From: JBECKS01 sp964557005
Lineage (GTDB): Bacteria; Pseudomonadota; Gammaproteobacteria; Pseudomonadales; JBECKS01
NCBI GenBank assembly: GCA_964557005.1
Contig: CAZKYI010000008.1
Location: 56,289-120,288, forward strand
Length of the DNA stretch: 64,000 nucleotides
Direction of reading: 5' to 3'
Positions 1 to 9,533 of this stretch are shown one piece after another. Position 1 is the first letter of the stretch; the number at the start of each line of letters is the position of its first letter. Both the position numbers and the translations under genes were made by a program. The notes under the pieces are model-generated. The model saw only the letters and a program-made list of their open reading frames with translations. It did not search any database and had not been told where the DNA came from.

Positions 1-1
1 A

Positions 2-1174
2 AAAGATGAATTTGAAAATGCAAAACTTTACCTGAAAGCAGTCGGCTACGAAGGTTTGTATTCCAGCGAAGCACTTTATCTTTTAGCCTGGATTGAGCTA
101 CAAACAGAACAATATAAAACTTCCTTTGCTTACTGGGTAAATCTCTCAAAACGTAATCCTTTTGATGTTTTTGTTGGAAAAAGCTATCTCTATAAACCTT
201 ATGCACTTGAAAAACTTAAATCGACACATCTGGCTTTAAGTGGCTATGACGAAGCTTCCGAATTTTACGATCGCCTGATTGCTGATGTGGATGCAACTAT
301 CGAAATCGTCAACTCGGATACCTGGCTGGAAAAACTTCTACCCCCCGATATTGATTCACTGAAAGTTCACGAAACACAATCGCGTTATCCTTCGTGGATA
401 CGAACACAGCAAAATGAAACCAACTTTTTGCTTGATTTATACGCTTCCAACCATTTTGCCGTAATGCGCCAGAATGTCTGGGAACTTGAACTTCTAAAAC
501 GTGAGATGGAAAAACAACGACACACCTTCGAAGTATTCAAATCACAAAATGAAACCCATCATTCCAAATTTGATCCACTCATACCAGAAGCCAAAGCCTT
601 TCTCAGCGGAGCCAGATTACAAAGCACCAGACAGCGTGTACAAATGCTTGAACAAGAGCTGATTCGTATCAATCATCAAAATGACTTTCTTGCAGCGCCT
701 ACGGAAGCACAAGCAAAGTATCTGCAAAGAATTGAATACATACATAGCCTGCTCGACTACGAAACTGAAGGCGAGCTTCAGCAGCAACGCGATTACCTGC
801 GTTTGCTTGAAGGTATCAATGCGTGGCAAATGAATCAAACCATGAATGAACGCCAATGGAAAATTCGTGCACAATATGACGAGCTACAAACCTTATTGGC
901 AAAGACAGAGCAACATCAACAACAAATTGTTTTCGGAATAGCCAGCGTAGAATCATCCAAAGACTACATGCCTACCATTGTCCAGGCTGCCGAGAATGTA
1001 GAATTTCGTATTAATCAGCTTGAACTCTTGTCACTCAAGCACCAAAAGTATATTCGAGAGCTCGCCTTGAAAACTCTCGACGAGCGTAAGAGGGAATATA
1101 AAAATTTCAAAGCCAAAGCCAAACTCGCCACTGCCCGCTTACAGGATAGTATCGTTACAGGAGAGAGTCGCTAA
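2..1174 (+). CDS. TPR/coiled-coil protein, 5'-truncated by the window edge
   Basis: The frame is already open at base 2, before the first possible start codon (TTG at 56), so the true start lies upstream and only the C-terminal part is seen. The first ~80 residues look like degenerate tetratricopeptide helices (alternating Ala/Tyr/Leu positions). The rest is long, charged, Gln/Glu/Lys-rich helix that suggests coiled coil. There is no catalytic motif. It ends in a stop that overlaps the ATG of the next TPR gene by one base, so it is translationally coupled to the envelope ExbB/ExbD cluster downstream. Role inferred from context: a scaffold or periplasmic adaptor of that machine. No specific family recognised. 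Confidence 0.8.
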   Translation, partial: KDEFENAKLYLKAVGYEGLYSSEALYLLAWIELQTEQYKTSFAYWVNLSKRNPFDVFVGKSYLYKPYALEKLKSTHLALSGYDEASEFYDRLIADVDATIEIVNSDTWLEKLLPPDIDSLKVHETQSRYPSWIRTQQNETNFLLDLYASNHFAVMRQNVWELELLKREMEKQRHTFEVFKSQNETHHSKFDPLIPEAKAFLSGARLQSTRQRVQMLEQELIRINHQNDFLAAPTEAQAKYLQRIEYIHSLLDYETEGELQQQRDYLRLLEGINAWQMNQTMNERQWKIRAQYDELQTLLAKTEQHQQQIVFGIASVESSKDYMPTIVQAAENVEFRINQLELLSLKHQKYIRELALKTLDERKREYKNFKAKAKLATARLQDSIVTGESR

Positions 1175-4100
1175 TGGTCTCTCCAGAGAAATTTTCAAGC
1201 ATGTATAGTCTTCTTGTTAAAGTCAGTCTTTGTATTAGTCTTGTTATTACGCTCAATGCCTGTGAAGGGCTTTTTGGCACCTACAGCGGTGATAAAGAAC
1301 AACAACGCAAACTGGTCACTTTGGGAGATATTGCGGCAACTCCCCCAACCATACAAAACGTGAAGGCCAAAAACCTGAGTGCAGTAGATGTCATCAGCAG
1401 CTATGAAGAAGCACTCAAGGAAACCGATGATGTTTTGATCAAGGAAGAGTCTGCAAAACGTATTGCCAACCTGAGCCTGATTGCGACAGAAGATCGCATA
1501 CTTGAACAAGCACACCTGGCAGACCAAATCGACAAGCTGGATCAGGAAAACACAAAAATATCCGAGTTACCTGAAACTGAAGACCCTGTTTTACAACAAA
1601 GCCGTAAAGAGCAACTGAGTAAAAATCAACAAGACATTGCAAATGCGGAAGCCAGAATTGTTGAACTCGACAAGCAAAATCAAAATTCCTACTACGATGC
1701 CATTCATATTTATGAGCGCGTGGTAAAAGAAAATCCTGTCGCTGAAAACAATGACATTATTTATTACCAGCTGGCTGCAGCCTATGATTCACAAGGAGAT
1801 GAAAACAAAGTCGCCTGGGCTTTGGATCAAATCTCTGAACACTATCCCGATAGTGATTATTATACGGAAGCACAATTCAGACGCGCTGAAATCTATTTCT
1901 CAACAGGTGATTTTATCACCGCTGGCGAAGCTTATAATGCTGCCATCAATTCAAAAACAGATATGCGTTTTGCAGATCATGCTTTATATAAACATGGCTG
2001 GAGCTTGTTCAAGATTAATGAATACGAACTCGCCATTAATGATTTCGTTAAATTAAGAGATCAACTGGAACAAAAAAAATCCAGTGGCGCTGTTGATGAC
2101 AAGTTAATCAACGATACCAACCGCGTTGTTGCCTTGTCCTTCTCTCACCTGTCCAATCCCGAAGAACTCAAAAAATATTTCGACAGCATTGGCAATCGCC
2201 CTTATGAGCTGGCTATTTACAGAGAGCTTCATCACAACTACATCAATCAGGAACGCTACAAAGACGCAGCAACCACCTATGATGTTTTTCTTGAAGCCTA
2301 CCCCTTCCATAAAGAAGCCCCCATCATGCAAAGTGATATTTTGCAGGCCTATCAGGATGGTGGTTTCCCCAGCATGGTTCTGCCTGGCAAAATTGATTAC
2401 GTAAAAAGATTTGGTATTCACAGCGAGTACTGGAAGCGTTTTGTTGCAGAAGGTTCACCAGAAAGAAATTATAGTGCAGAAGAGAAAGAAGAATTAACCG
2501 ACGAGATTAAAAAGCATCTTGCTGATGTTTCAAGGCACTATCATTCGATTGCGCAACGCTCAAGAAAAATTGATGACTATCGTCAGGCAGCCACATGGTA
2601 TCGTGAATATCTCGATACCTTTGCCAATAAAGATGGCGTTGATACGGCTGAAACATTGGAAATTCGCAAACTGCTCGCAGAAAGTCTTTACGAAAGTGAG
2701 CAATATGAGTTGGCCATTGTTGAATTTGAAACACTTGCACGCGCTTCTGGAGATAACAAGGAAGCTGGTGCAAATGCGAGTTACTTTGTGCTGTTGTCTT
2801 ACCAGCAAATGTTGAAAAATTATCAGGGAGATGAAGAAGGCAAGAACCAGCTTCTCGCCAAAAAAGTAGACAGCAGTCGTTACTTTATTGATAACTATCG
2901 TGATGATAAACGCATGCCTAATGTATTAGGTAACATCGTGCGTGACCAACTGACCATCAAGGATTTTGAAGGTGCTGTCAAAAACAGCCGCGTTCTGGTA
3001 TCACTTGACCCACCCGCGCCTATTGACATGCAACGCACCGCCTGGGTAACCATAGCCAACGCTGAATTTGATGCGAAAGACTATACAAATTCAGAAAAAT
3101 CCTATCAAAAGGTGCTCTCTTTTGATGGTTTCAGCAGAGCACAACGTGACACCTACCAAACTCAAATTGAGCATTCAATTTATAAAAATGCTGAAAGCTT
3201 GAAAGAAAAAGGCGAACTGGTTCCCGCTGCACAGGAATTTTTACGCCTGGGACAAGTTGCGCCCACTTCTACCATTCGTCCGCAAGCACATTTCGATGCA
3301 GCCAATCTGTACCTTGAAGCCAAACAGTGGGAAAAAGCGATTGAAACCTTGAATCTGTTCAGGCGTCTTTACCCTAATCATAAATTGCTTGAAACCTTCC
3401 CCGATAAAATGGCAGTTGCCTACAAGAATACCGACCAATTTGATAAGGCCGCAGACCAGTACATCATTCTCGCGCAACGTTATGAAAAAACTGATCCTGA
3501 ACTGGCACGACAAACATTATGGGAAGCAGCCGAGCTCAAGGAAAAAGCCAATAACACTCAAGGTGCGCGTGATCTCTATCGTGATTATGCCAACCTCTAT
3601 CCTTCTCCTTTGGAACAAAATGTTGAAGCTCAATACAAGCTGGTAGGTTTTTATAAAGCAGAGAATAACGATTATCGCGTGAGTTTCTGGAGCGATAAAA
3701 TTATTAAATCACACGCCAGTGCCGGAAAAGAAAATACACCCCGTATCACCTATCTCGCTGCGCAAATGCGATTTGAAACTACCGAAATTGAATACAGACG
3801 CTATCAAAATATAAAAATCAAACAACCACTCAAGCGAAGTCTGGAAAGAAAAAGAGCGCAAATGGATACCGTGCTCGTACAGTATCAGGAAATTTCCAAA
3901 ATGGGTTCGGCTGAATGGACAGCTGCATCCAATTATCGTATTGCCAGAGTGTATCAAATCCTCGCAAGTGATTTGTTAAACAGTGAGCGACCTAAAGGGC
4001 TTACCGCCGAACAACTGGAGCAATACGACATTCTGATTGAAGAACAGGCCTATCCTTTTGAAGATCAGGCCATTGAAATCCATGTACATAACACCGACCT

Positions 4101-4221
4101 GGTTAAAAATAATATTTATAACGAATGGATAAAAGAAAGTTTCAACGAATTGGCCAAGTTGATTCCTGCCCGCTACGCAAAACAAGAAAAACGTACTTAT
4201 TATGTGGAATCCATCTATTAA
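1174..4221 (+). CDS. Large TPR-repeat lipoprotein
   Basis: A 1015-residue protein with a lipoprotein signal peptide: a hydrophobic stretch ending in the lipobox LNAC (Cys30 from the ATG at 1174). A second in-frame ATG at 1201 gives a more typical signal peptide and may be the real start, although a GGAGAG precedes the first ATG. After a charged helical part (residues ~75-165) come many TPR-like units, e.g. around residues 180-290, 495-550 and 735-830, with the usual Tyr/Ala/Pro spacing. It is probably a periplasm-facing membrane-anchored scaffold. Large TPR proteins beside ExbB/ExbD/AgmX-type genes are known from proteobacterial clusters related to gliding-motility Agl genes, but a motility role here is not shown. 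Confidence 0.85.
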   Translation: MVSPEKFSSMYSLLVKVSLCISLVITLNACEGLFGTYSGDKEQQRKLVTLGDIAATPPTIQNVKAKNLSAVDVISSYEEALKETDDVLIKEESAKRIANLSLIATEDRILEQAHLADQIDKLDQENTKISELPETEDPVLQQSRKEQLSKNQQDIANAEARIVELDKQNQNSYYDAIHIYERVVKENPVAENNDIIYYQLAAAYDSQGDENKVAWALDQISEHYPDSDYYTEAQFRRAEIYFSTGDFITAGEAYNAAINSKTDMRFADHALYKHGWSLFKINEYELAINDFVKLRDQLEQKKSSGAVDDKLINDTNRVVALSFSHLSNPEELKKYFDSIGNRPYELAIYRELHHNYINQERYKDAATTYDVFLEAYPFHKEAPIMQSDILQAYQDGGFPSMVLPGKIDYVKRFGIHSEYWKRFVAEGSPERNYSAEEKEELTDEIKKHLADVSRHYHSIAQRSRKIDDYRQAATWYREYLDTFANKDGVDTAETLEIRKLLAESLYESEQYELAIVEFETLARASGDNKEAGANASYFVLLSYQQMLKNYQGDEEGKNQLLAKKVDSSRYFIDNYRDDKRMPNVLGNIVRDQLTIKDFEGAVKNSRVLVSLDPPAPIDMQRTAWVTIANAEFDAKDYTNSEKSYQKVLSFDGFSRAQRDTYQTQIEHSIYKNAESLKEKGELVPAAQEFLRLGQVAPTSTIRPQAHFDAANLYLEAKQWEKAIETLNLFRRLYPNHKLLETFPDKMAVAYKNTDQFDKAADQYIILAQRYEKTDPELARQTLWEAAELKEKANNTQGARDLYRDYANLYPSPLEQNVEAQYKLVGFYKAENNDYRVSFWSDKIIKSHASAGKENTPRITYLAAQMRFETTEIEYRRYQNIKIKQPLKRSLERKRAQMDTVLVQYQEISKMGSAEWTAASNYRIARVYQILASDLLNSERPKGLTAEQLEQYDILIEEQAYPFEDQAIEIHVHNTDLVKNNIYNEWIKESFNELAKLIPARYAKQEKRTYYVESIY

Positions 4222-5206
4222 ACACAGCAGTCATGTACTGCGCCTGATTTTTCTTTGCTGTCTGGCAACAATAGTTGTTAGCTGTGCAACTCAAACAGGT
4301 ACAAAAACAGATACTGGTGCACTGAGTACCAGCGAACGGCTGTCTCGTATTAAAGCCACTGGAACCAGCAAGGAGCAACAGGAACAATCTGATTCAGATG
4401 AAGATTCCGATGAGGACGACAATACTGAATTATCTTATATAAAGCGCACACCTGTAGCCGCACCCAAAGAAGTCTACATACCCGAAAAAAGCAATTATCA
4501 ATTACCCAAGCCAATAAAACGTACTCACCCCAAAGTTGAGGTTGGCAGAGATACACAATCAGAATATAGAGATGCACTTAAAGCTCTGGAAAAAGGTATT
4601 CAAACCAAAAATTTCACTGATGCACTTGCCCGCTTTGAATCGATGACTGGCAAGTATCCGCAACTGTCGGGGCCTCAAACCAATATCGGCATGATTTATA
4701 TGCATCAGAAAAAATTTGAAGATGCCGAAGCCGCATTCCAGAAAGCTTTACAAATCAATCCCGAAAATGAATTTGCACTCAATAATCTCGGCTTATGTTA
4801 TCGCGAACTTGGCAAGTTTCCCGAAGCCAAACAAAGTTATTTAAAAGCAACCGCGCTTGAACCTGGATATGCAGAAGCTCACTATAATTTAGGTGTGCTG
4901 GCAGATTTGTATCTGCGTGATGTGGAACTGGCCATCGAGTCTTTTGAATACTACCGCTTAAGCAACCGCCGTAAAGATGAAGAAGTGGATAGCTGGCTAA
5001 TCGATTTGAGAAACCGGCTTGCTGCACAAAAACCATCGACTATTCCAGCCCAAACTACATCAACCCAGACAACACCCAATCAAAATACTGCAAATGAAAA
5101 TTCTGCTCCACCCGCTCAAACACAACAACAAAACACGGTTGAAGCAGATGCAGTCATAACAGAAACTCCTGAATCCAGTGATACCTCTACCGAGGATGCA
5201 CCATGA
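4202..5206 (+). CDS. TPR lipoprotein
   Basis: 334 residues. The start at 4202 lies inside the end of the preceding gene (20-base overlap), typical of a coupled operon. The N-terminus is a lipoprotein signal ending in VVSC. A low-complexity acidic segment rich in Ser/Asp/Glu follows (residues ~55-75), then three consecutive canonical TPR units at ~115-245 with the repeating A-x-x-x-Y-x-x-A-L pattern, and a Gln/Thr/Asn/Pro-rich disordered tail. It is probably an envelope-anchored protein-interaction partner of the ExbB/ExbD complex encoded downstream. Its stop overlaps the next ATG (ATGA). Confidence 0.85.
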   Translation: MWNPSIKHSSHVLRLIFLCCLATIVVSCATQTGTKTDTGALSTSERLSRIKATGTSKEQQEQSDSDEDSDEDDNTELSYIKRTPVAAPKEVYIPEKSNYQLPKPIKRTHPKVEVGRDTQSEYRDALKALEKGIQTKNFTDALARFESMTGKYPQLSGPQTNIGMIYMHQKKFEDAEAAFQKALQINPENEFALNNLGLCYRELGKFPEAKQSYLKATALEPGYAEAHYNLGVLADLYLRDVELAIESFEYYRLSNRRKDEEVDSWLIDLRNRLAAQKPSTIPAQTTSTQTTPNQNTANENSAPPAQTQQQNTVEADAVITETPESSDTSTEDAP

Positions 5207-5466
5207 ATATTTCTACCCATAAATTTCTGATTCCTGTCGTTTTGCTGGCATGTTATAGCGCGTCGGTGATGGCTGAAAATGGTAAAAGTGTCACGATTCG
5301 TGGTGACAATGAATCACCTACCGTGCTCTATCTGGTTCCCTGGAAAAAAACACCACAAACCCAGGGAAATACCGATTTTGAGATGGACATGAATTTTGAA
5401 AACAAGCCCTTGAATCGTAGCGAGGTGATGCGTGAGATTCATTATTATCAAAACGCTGGACAGTAA
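5203..5466 (+). CDS. Small exported protein of the TPR/ExbBD cluster
   Basis: 87 residues, starting at an ATGA overlap with the upstream TPR lipoprotein. It has a clear Sec signal peptide (Lys followed by a hydrophobic core, cleavage likely after SVMA at residue 24), leaving a mature protein of about 63 residues with no cysteine and no known motif. Its position in the operon suggests a periplasmic accessory subunit. Function unknown. The short length and intact signal argue that it is complete rather than a fragment. Confidence 0.75.
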   Translation: MNISTHKFLIPVVLLACYSASVMAENGKSVTIRGDNESPTVLYLVPWKKTPQTQGNTDFEMDMNFENKPLNRSEVMREIHYYQNAGQ

Positions 5467-5631
5467 AATCCGTGAATAAAAATGCAGGTTTTGACACTTG
5501 CCTCTACCATGCAAGAGGACTATTCTAGGCCACTGTCGGGGCAAGGCTCCCCACGCAAGTTGCTTTAAAAACAATCATAATTTTTTCAAAAAGCAAACAT
5601 AATTTACCCAATGGAATGTACTTGAGAAAAA

Positions 5632-5659
5632 TTGCCGCAAGGTAATTCCCGAGTATATT
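5632..5659 (+). promoter_or_regulatory. Candidate sigma70 promoter of the ExbB gene
   Basis: TTGCCG (5632-5637), a 16-base spacer and TATATT (5654-5659) lie about 40 bases before the ExbB start codon at 5701. The 234-base gap from the previous gene suggests that ExbB starts its own transcription unit. The match is moderate. Confidence 0.4.
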
Positions 5660-5700
5660 TTTATAAACAACATCAGCACCTGTGCCGTAGGAGACTCAAG

Positions 5701-6486
5701 ATGGCCAACGAAGCCACAACACTAGAAACCACTAACACTACCCTTCAAACTTCACTGGATGCAGTGGCTGATCCTGCTGCCCTTGAAACGGCACTCAACG
5801 CTGCACCGGCTGCTGGACCTGGTGTCTTTGAAACCGTGATTAACTTTATGCAGGATGGCGGTTCTTTTATGTACATTATCCTGCTGGTTCTTGTAGTTGG
5901 CTTTGGATTTGTTGTTGAGCGTACGATTTATCTTTCACGTACAAGATCCAAAAACCAGAAAGTCTGGAATGAACTTTTTCCGGTACTGACACAAGGTAAA
6001 TTCAAGCAAGCACTCGAAGTTGCCAAAAATGATGACAGTGCTGTTTCCCGCATGATTGTTTATGGGCTTTCCCGCAGTGCCTATTCTCGCCGTACTGAGG
6101 ACATCGAATTGGCGCTGGAAGAAGGCTTGATGGAAGTCATTCCTCGCCTTGAGGCACGCACTCCCTACATCGCAATGCTGGCAAACATCGCCACCCTGCT
6201 CGGTCTGCTTGGAACCATTATGGGTTTGATTCAAGCCTTTACTGCGGTTGCTAATGCCGATCCGGCTGAAAAAGCAGCTTTGCTTTCTTCCAGTATTTCA
6301 ATTGCGATGAACACCACCGCATTTGGTCTGATTGCTGCTATTCCCATGTTGCTTATGTTTGCCTGGCTGCAAGCAAGAACGGGGGAAATTGTTGACAGTC
6401 TGGAAATGACTTCTGTGAAATTCCTGAACATCTTTAGACAAGCGCAAGCCAACGCTGAAAACAAAAAAGAATCATCTGCTGCTTAA
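5701..6486 (+). CDS. MotA/TolQ/ExbB-type proton channel protein
   Basis: 261 residues counting from ATG 5701, chosen because TAGGAGAC lies just upstream; an upstream TTG in frame has no such site. After an Ala/Thr-rich N-terminal part there is one membrane segment (~residues 55-75), a cytoplasmic domain, then the family signature with two further membrane helices (LLGLLGTIMGLI at ~165-176 and the segment AAIPMLLMFAW). It forms the five-fold stator of proton-driven envelope machines together with ExbD. Two ExbD genes and a TonB/AgmX-like gene follow, so it energises a periplasmic process other than, or in addition to, the classical Tol or Ton systems. Confidence 0.92.
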   Translation: MANEATTLETTNTTLQTSLDAVADPAALETALNAAPAAGPGVFETVINFMQDGGSFMYIILLVLVVGFGFVVERTIYLSRTRSKNQKVWNELFPVLTQGKFKQALEVAKNDDSAVSRMIVYGLSRSAYSRRTEDIELALEEGLMEVIPRLEARTPYIAMLANIATLLGLLGTIMGLIQAFTAVANADPAEKAALLSSSISIAMNTTAFGLIAAIPMLLMFAWLQARTGEIVDSLEMTSVKFLNIFRQAQANAENKKESSAA

Positions 6487-6540
6487 GTAAAAAACTTGCT
6501 TGGTGCATTTTTTTACCTTTAGAACTCAACTGGAGTCATT

Positions 6541-7080
6541 ATGAGAGGCAGAAGACGAAAAGAAGTCGATACGGAATTAAATATCATCACTTTTTTGAAT
6601 TTGATGGTGATACTGATTCCGTTTCTATTGATGTCAGCGGCTTTCACACAGCTGTCAGTGCTTGATTTGAACCTGCCAAGTGCAGCAGCCCCTGATCAAA
6701 ATGATACAAAAAGCGAACCCAAACCTGCGTTTGAAGTGACTGTTTCCGAGCATTTTCTGGTGCTGGGCAATCGTAACCAGACCAAGGTACTTCCGGCGGG
6801 CATTCTGAAAGTCATTGAAAAATCTGAAGACGCACACAACTTCAAAGAATTGAATGCGACTTTAAAACGTATCAAAGAAAGCTTTCCAGAAATCGAAGAT
6901 ATCACCATCCTGCTCGAAGAAGAGACACCCTATAATCTGCTTATTCAGACGATGGATAGCGTCAGGGTTGAGGTGAGCAACGGTAACGAGTACGAATTAT
7001 TCCCGGGTATCGCTATTGGTGATGCACCTGCAGATGCCATCAAGCAGCTCAATGCCAGATATGGCAAGGAAGGTGCTTAA
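6541..7080 (+). CDS. ExbD/TolR-family protein, copy 1 (lacks the channel Asp)
   Basis: 179 residues: a short basic N-terminus, one membrane helix (~residues 14-36) and a periplasmic domain, the standard ExbD plan. At the place in the helix where ExbD/TolR/MotB proteins carry the proton-binding aspartate, this copy has Asn20 (context ITFLNLMVIL), whereas the adjacent paralogue has Asp. It may therefore be a structural partner that does not conduct protons. It overlaps the next ExbD gene by one base (TAATG), implying coupled expression and probably a mixed ExbD dimer in the ExbB pore. Confidence 0.88.
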   Translation: MRGRRRKEVDTELNIITFLNLMVILIPFLLMSAAFTQLSVLDLNLPSAAAPDQNDTKSEPKPAFEVTVSEHFLVLGNRNQTKVLPAGILKVIEKSEDAHNFKELNATLKRIKESFPEIEDITILLEEETPYNLLIQTMDSVRVEVSNGNEYELFPGIAIGDAPADAIKQLNARYGKEGA

Positions 7081-7589
7081 TGGCTCAGTCAAAAAAAGCC
7101 GCACGTATTGAACGTCACAAGCGCCGTAGAAATCGGGGATCAGCCTTAAACCTGACAGCACTGATGGATATTTTTACCATTCTGGTGTTTTTCCTGCTGG
7201 TCAATTCCTCTCAGGAACAACCTCCCAGCCACGACAATCTGGTGCTCCCTATATCTACAGCGACCAAGGAATTGAAAGACAACCTGATTATTATGGTCAC
7301 CAGCGAAAGTATTCTGGTACAGGGCGTTGAAGTAGCCAATGCTCAAATAGCCAAGAATCTGGAGGACGACTCCATTCCCGGTTTGTCCGAAGAGTTGCGC
7401 AGACAGGCTCAACGTATTCGCGCAAATACTGATGACCCTGTGAAGGCCAGTGAAATTACCATCATGGCTGATAAGGAAATTCCTTATAAGTTATTGCGTA
7501 AATTGATGTTTACCTGCACAGAACGTGATTTCACACGTATTTCACTGCTGGTCATCAAACAGGAAAAGAGGGCTAATGAAAATGGATAA
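7080..7589 (+). CDS. ExbD/TolR-family protein, copy 2
   Basis: 169 residues with a strongly basic N-terminus (KRRRNR), a single membrane helix bearing the expected aspartate (Asp30 in LTALMDIFTILVFF) and a periplasmic domain. It is the likely proton-carrying subunit of the stator with ExbB and copy 1. It is coupled to copy 1 by TAATG and overlaps the next gene's start at 7576 by 14 bases. Confidence 0.9.
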   Translation: MAQSKKAARIERHKRRRNRGSALNLTALMDIFTILVFFLLVNSSQEQPPSHDNLVLPISTATKELKDNLIIMVTSESILVQGVEVANAQIAKNLEDDSIPGLSEELRRQAQRIRANTDDPVKASEITIMADKEIPYKLLRKLMFTCTERDFTRISLLVIKQEKRANENG

Positions 7590-8541
7590 TTTTCGTGCTT
7601 ATAGCATTACCCCGCTTCTTCCCTGGGATAAAGATCAGCAAGACCGTCTGTATCGCCTCATTATCATTATCTTCCTGCTAATCGGCATTATATTCGGCGT
7701 TTTATTTGCCAAGATGCCTTATACAGAGCGCTCAAGGGATGCAAAAGAGAAAGTTCCTGAGCGCTTGGCCAAGGTGGTGATGCGTAAAAAAGAAGTACCG
7801 CCACCAGAACCACCACCAAAGCCCAAGGTTGTGGAAGAAAAGGCTGAACCCAAACCGGAACCAGAGCCTAAAAAAGAGCCAGAGCCTAAAAAGCCACCTA
7901 AAACCGAATCTGAAAAACAAGCTCGTGCAGCAGCCGAGAAAGAGCTGAGTGCAGCCAAAAGTGTTCTTGCCGATCTTCAGAGCTTTAAACTGGATTTGGG
8001 TGACAGTAAACCGCTGACAACAGGTGGCGCGAGCGCCAAACAGGCTGACCGCAGGTTGATTACTGCACGTGCCGGTGCTGGTAGTGGCGGTATTCAGGTT
8101 GCCAGTAATGTCAGTAGCTCGGACTCATCAGGTTTTGGTGGAGACGGACAAGGTAAGGCTCTGATTGCCATGGCGACCACTCAGGTTGAAAGTGGTATCG
8201 GTACTGGCGGTGGCGGCGGTGGTGGTCAAGGCCGTATTGCCGACAAAGATGGGCAACGTAGTCTGGAAAGCATTCGCAAAGTATTCGATGCACAAAAGGG
8301 AATACTGTTCTCTTTATATTCCAGAGCATTGCGCACCGACCCTACTTTGCAAGGTACTATTATCCTTAATCTTGTGATTGCACCCGATGGTACAGTGACC
8401 CGCTGTGATGTGGTTTCCACTCAAATCAAAGATGCCGAACTGGTACGCAAAATTGTTGCAAGGGTTAAAACCTTCAATTTTGGTGCAGATAATGTTGATG
8501 TGTGGAAAGACAACTACGAAATTAATCTAGTGCCAAGCTAA
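7576..8541 (+). CDS. TonB/AgmX-like energy-transducing protein
   Basis: 321 residues from ATG 7576 (AAGAGGGCTA just upstream; an earlier in-frame start at 7525 lacks a ribosome site). Order of parts: a cytoplasmic N-terminus, a membrane helix at ~25-45, a Pro/Glu/Lys-rich rod (~75-115), a Gly-rich segment containing seven consecutive glycines, and a C-terminal domain of ~90 residues resembling the AgmX/PglI-type TonB C-terminal fold (pattern G-T-I-x-L-x-L-x-I-x-P-D-G-T-V). The plan matches proteins that reach across the periplasm and are driven by ExbB/ExbD. It is the last gene of the cluster, followed by a strong terminator. Confidence 0.88.
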   Translation: MKMDNFRAYSITPLLPWDKDQQDRLYRLIIIIFLLIGIIFGVLFAKMPYTERSRDAKEKVPERLAKVVMRKKEVPPPEPPPKPKVVEEKAEPKPEPEPKKEPEPKKPPKTESEKQARAAAEKELSAAKSVLADLQSFKLDLGDSKPLTTGGASAKQADRRLITARAGAGSGGIQVASNVSSSDSSGFGGDGQGKALIAMATTQVESGIGTGGGGGGGQGRIADKDGQRSLESIRKVFDAQKGILFSLYSRALRTDPTLQGTIILNLVIAPDGTVTRCDVVSTQIKDAELVRKIVARVKTFNFGADNVDVWKDNYEINLVPS

Positions 8542-8562
8542 TCATCACATAACACACCAACT

Positions 8563-8590
8563 AAAAAAGGGAGCTGCGGCTCCCTTTTTT
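8563..8590 (+). terminator. Intrinsic terminator of the TPR/ExbBD operon
   Basis: Stem GGGAGC / GCTCCC around a TGCG loop (8569-8584) followed by T6. An A6 run precedes the stem, so it may act in both directions. Confidence 0.9.
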
Positions 8591-8597
8591 ATCCTCT

Positions 8598-8675
8598 GTC
8601 ATCTCGAGCGTAGTCGAGGGATCTCATTGAGATTCTTCGGCTTCACTCACTCATGTTCGTTACGCTCAGAATGAC
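8598..8675. repeat. Interspersed palindromic repeat, copy 1
   Basis: A GTCAT...ATGAC-bounded element containing GAGCGTAGTCGAGGGATCTC and, inverted, GAGATTCTTCGG...TACGCTCAGAATGAC. A second copy with the same core lies at 37577-37640. Elements of this GAGCGTAGCGAAGGATCTC type are widespread intergenic palindromes in many bacteria. This copy is longer and more diverged in its second half. Confidence 0.75.
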
Positions 8676-8813
8676 AATGCCCCCACTTTTGTGCTCAACG
8701 TCTCATTTTGCTTGCGATAGTCGCTATACGGCTTCTTTTCGCGGATAAAGCTCCTTGAGTAAACACACAGAGCGATTTACTTTTAAAACTCATGTGCAAC
8801 CCAAGGCTGGCTT

Positions 8814-9533
8814 ATGAAAGCAAGTAGCTCAAGGGGATACAGTAAGCACGGAAGTTTAAACAGCAACAACGTCATTAGCCTGTGCGCCAGGCGAAACGCT
8901 GCCCTCCAGAAAAAAACTTTTCGCCGGATTGCCCCGGAACTGGACGGCCTCGAAATACTCTATGGCAACAATGCCAACCCGGACAAACTCTACAGTTTGA
9001 AAATTGCCTGCTGGTCACTGGATTCCACAGGCAAAGTTCAAGGCATGGTGCCCTGGTTAAACAAGCTCATGCCCTGCACCGAAATTAACGATCCGCTGGA
9101 TGGGCAATGGCAAGGCTATAGAAATCCACACACCAACGAAGTTTTCTATGAAGCACCTGCCTACAAAGTTGAAGAGCTTACCGCCTCAGCCCGCTTCTAC
9201 TGCCCCAAAGGTAGCGATGGCATTGCCACACAAACCATTCCCGACAGCATCGGTACACATGCTGCGTTGACGCATGACGGCTTTAAAACCCTGACCCTGA
9301 TTGAGATTCACAGTTGGCGTTTGAACAAACAAGGGCAAATCGATGGCATGCTGGTTGACTATAATCAGGTGCAATCCAGCCCCGTGCTGGCAGGTGACCG
9401 CTCTCTGGTAGAAGCACGCAATCACCCTGAATTCAAATATTTCTTTCAGCATCACATGGCAAATAAAATCAAAAACCATGATCCCGAAGCCATCGCGGCC
9501 ATTTCCATGCTGATTGAATCGAATCGGGGTTAA
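8814..9533 (+). CDS. Conserved hypothetical protein, 239 aa
   Basis: A soluble-looking protein with no signal peptide, membrane helix or motif I can name. The first ~45 residues are basic and Ser/Asn-rich. The rest has the composition of a globular alpha/beta protein with two similar-looking halves (each contains a W-x-L-(D/N)-x-x-G-(K/Q)-(V/I)-x-G-M pattern near residues 67-80 and 163-176), suggesting an internal duplication. The start has only a weak ribosome site. The gene ends convergently with the TusA-like gene, overlapping it by four bases. Function unknown. Confidence 0.7.
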   Translation: MKASSSRGYSKHGSLNSNNVISLCARRNAALQKKTFRRIAPELDGLEILYGNNANPDKLYSLKIACWSLDSTGKVQGMVPWLNKLMPCTEINDPLDGQWQGYRNPHTNEVFYEAPAYKVEELTASARFYCPKGSDGIATQTIPDSIGTHAALTHDGFKTLTLIEIHSWRLNKQGQIDGMLVDYNQVQSSPVLAGDRSLVEARNHPEFKYFFQHHMANKIKNHDPEAIAAISMLIESNRG

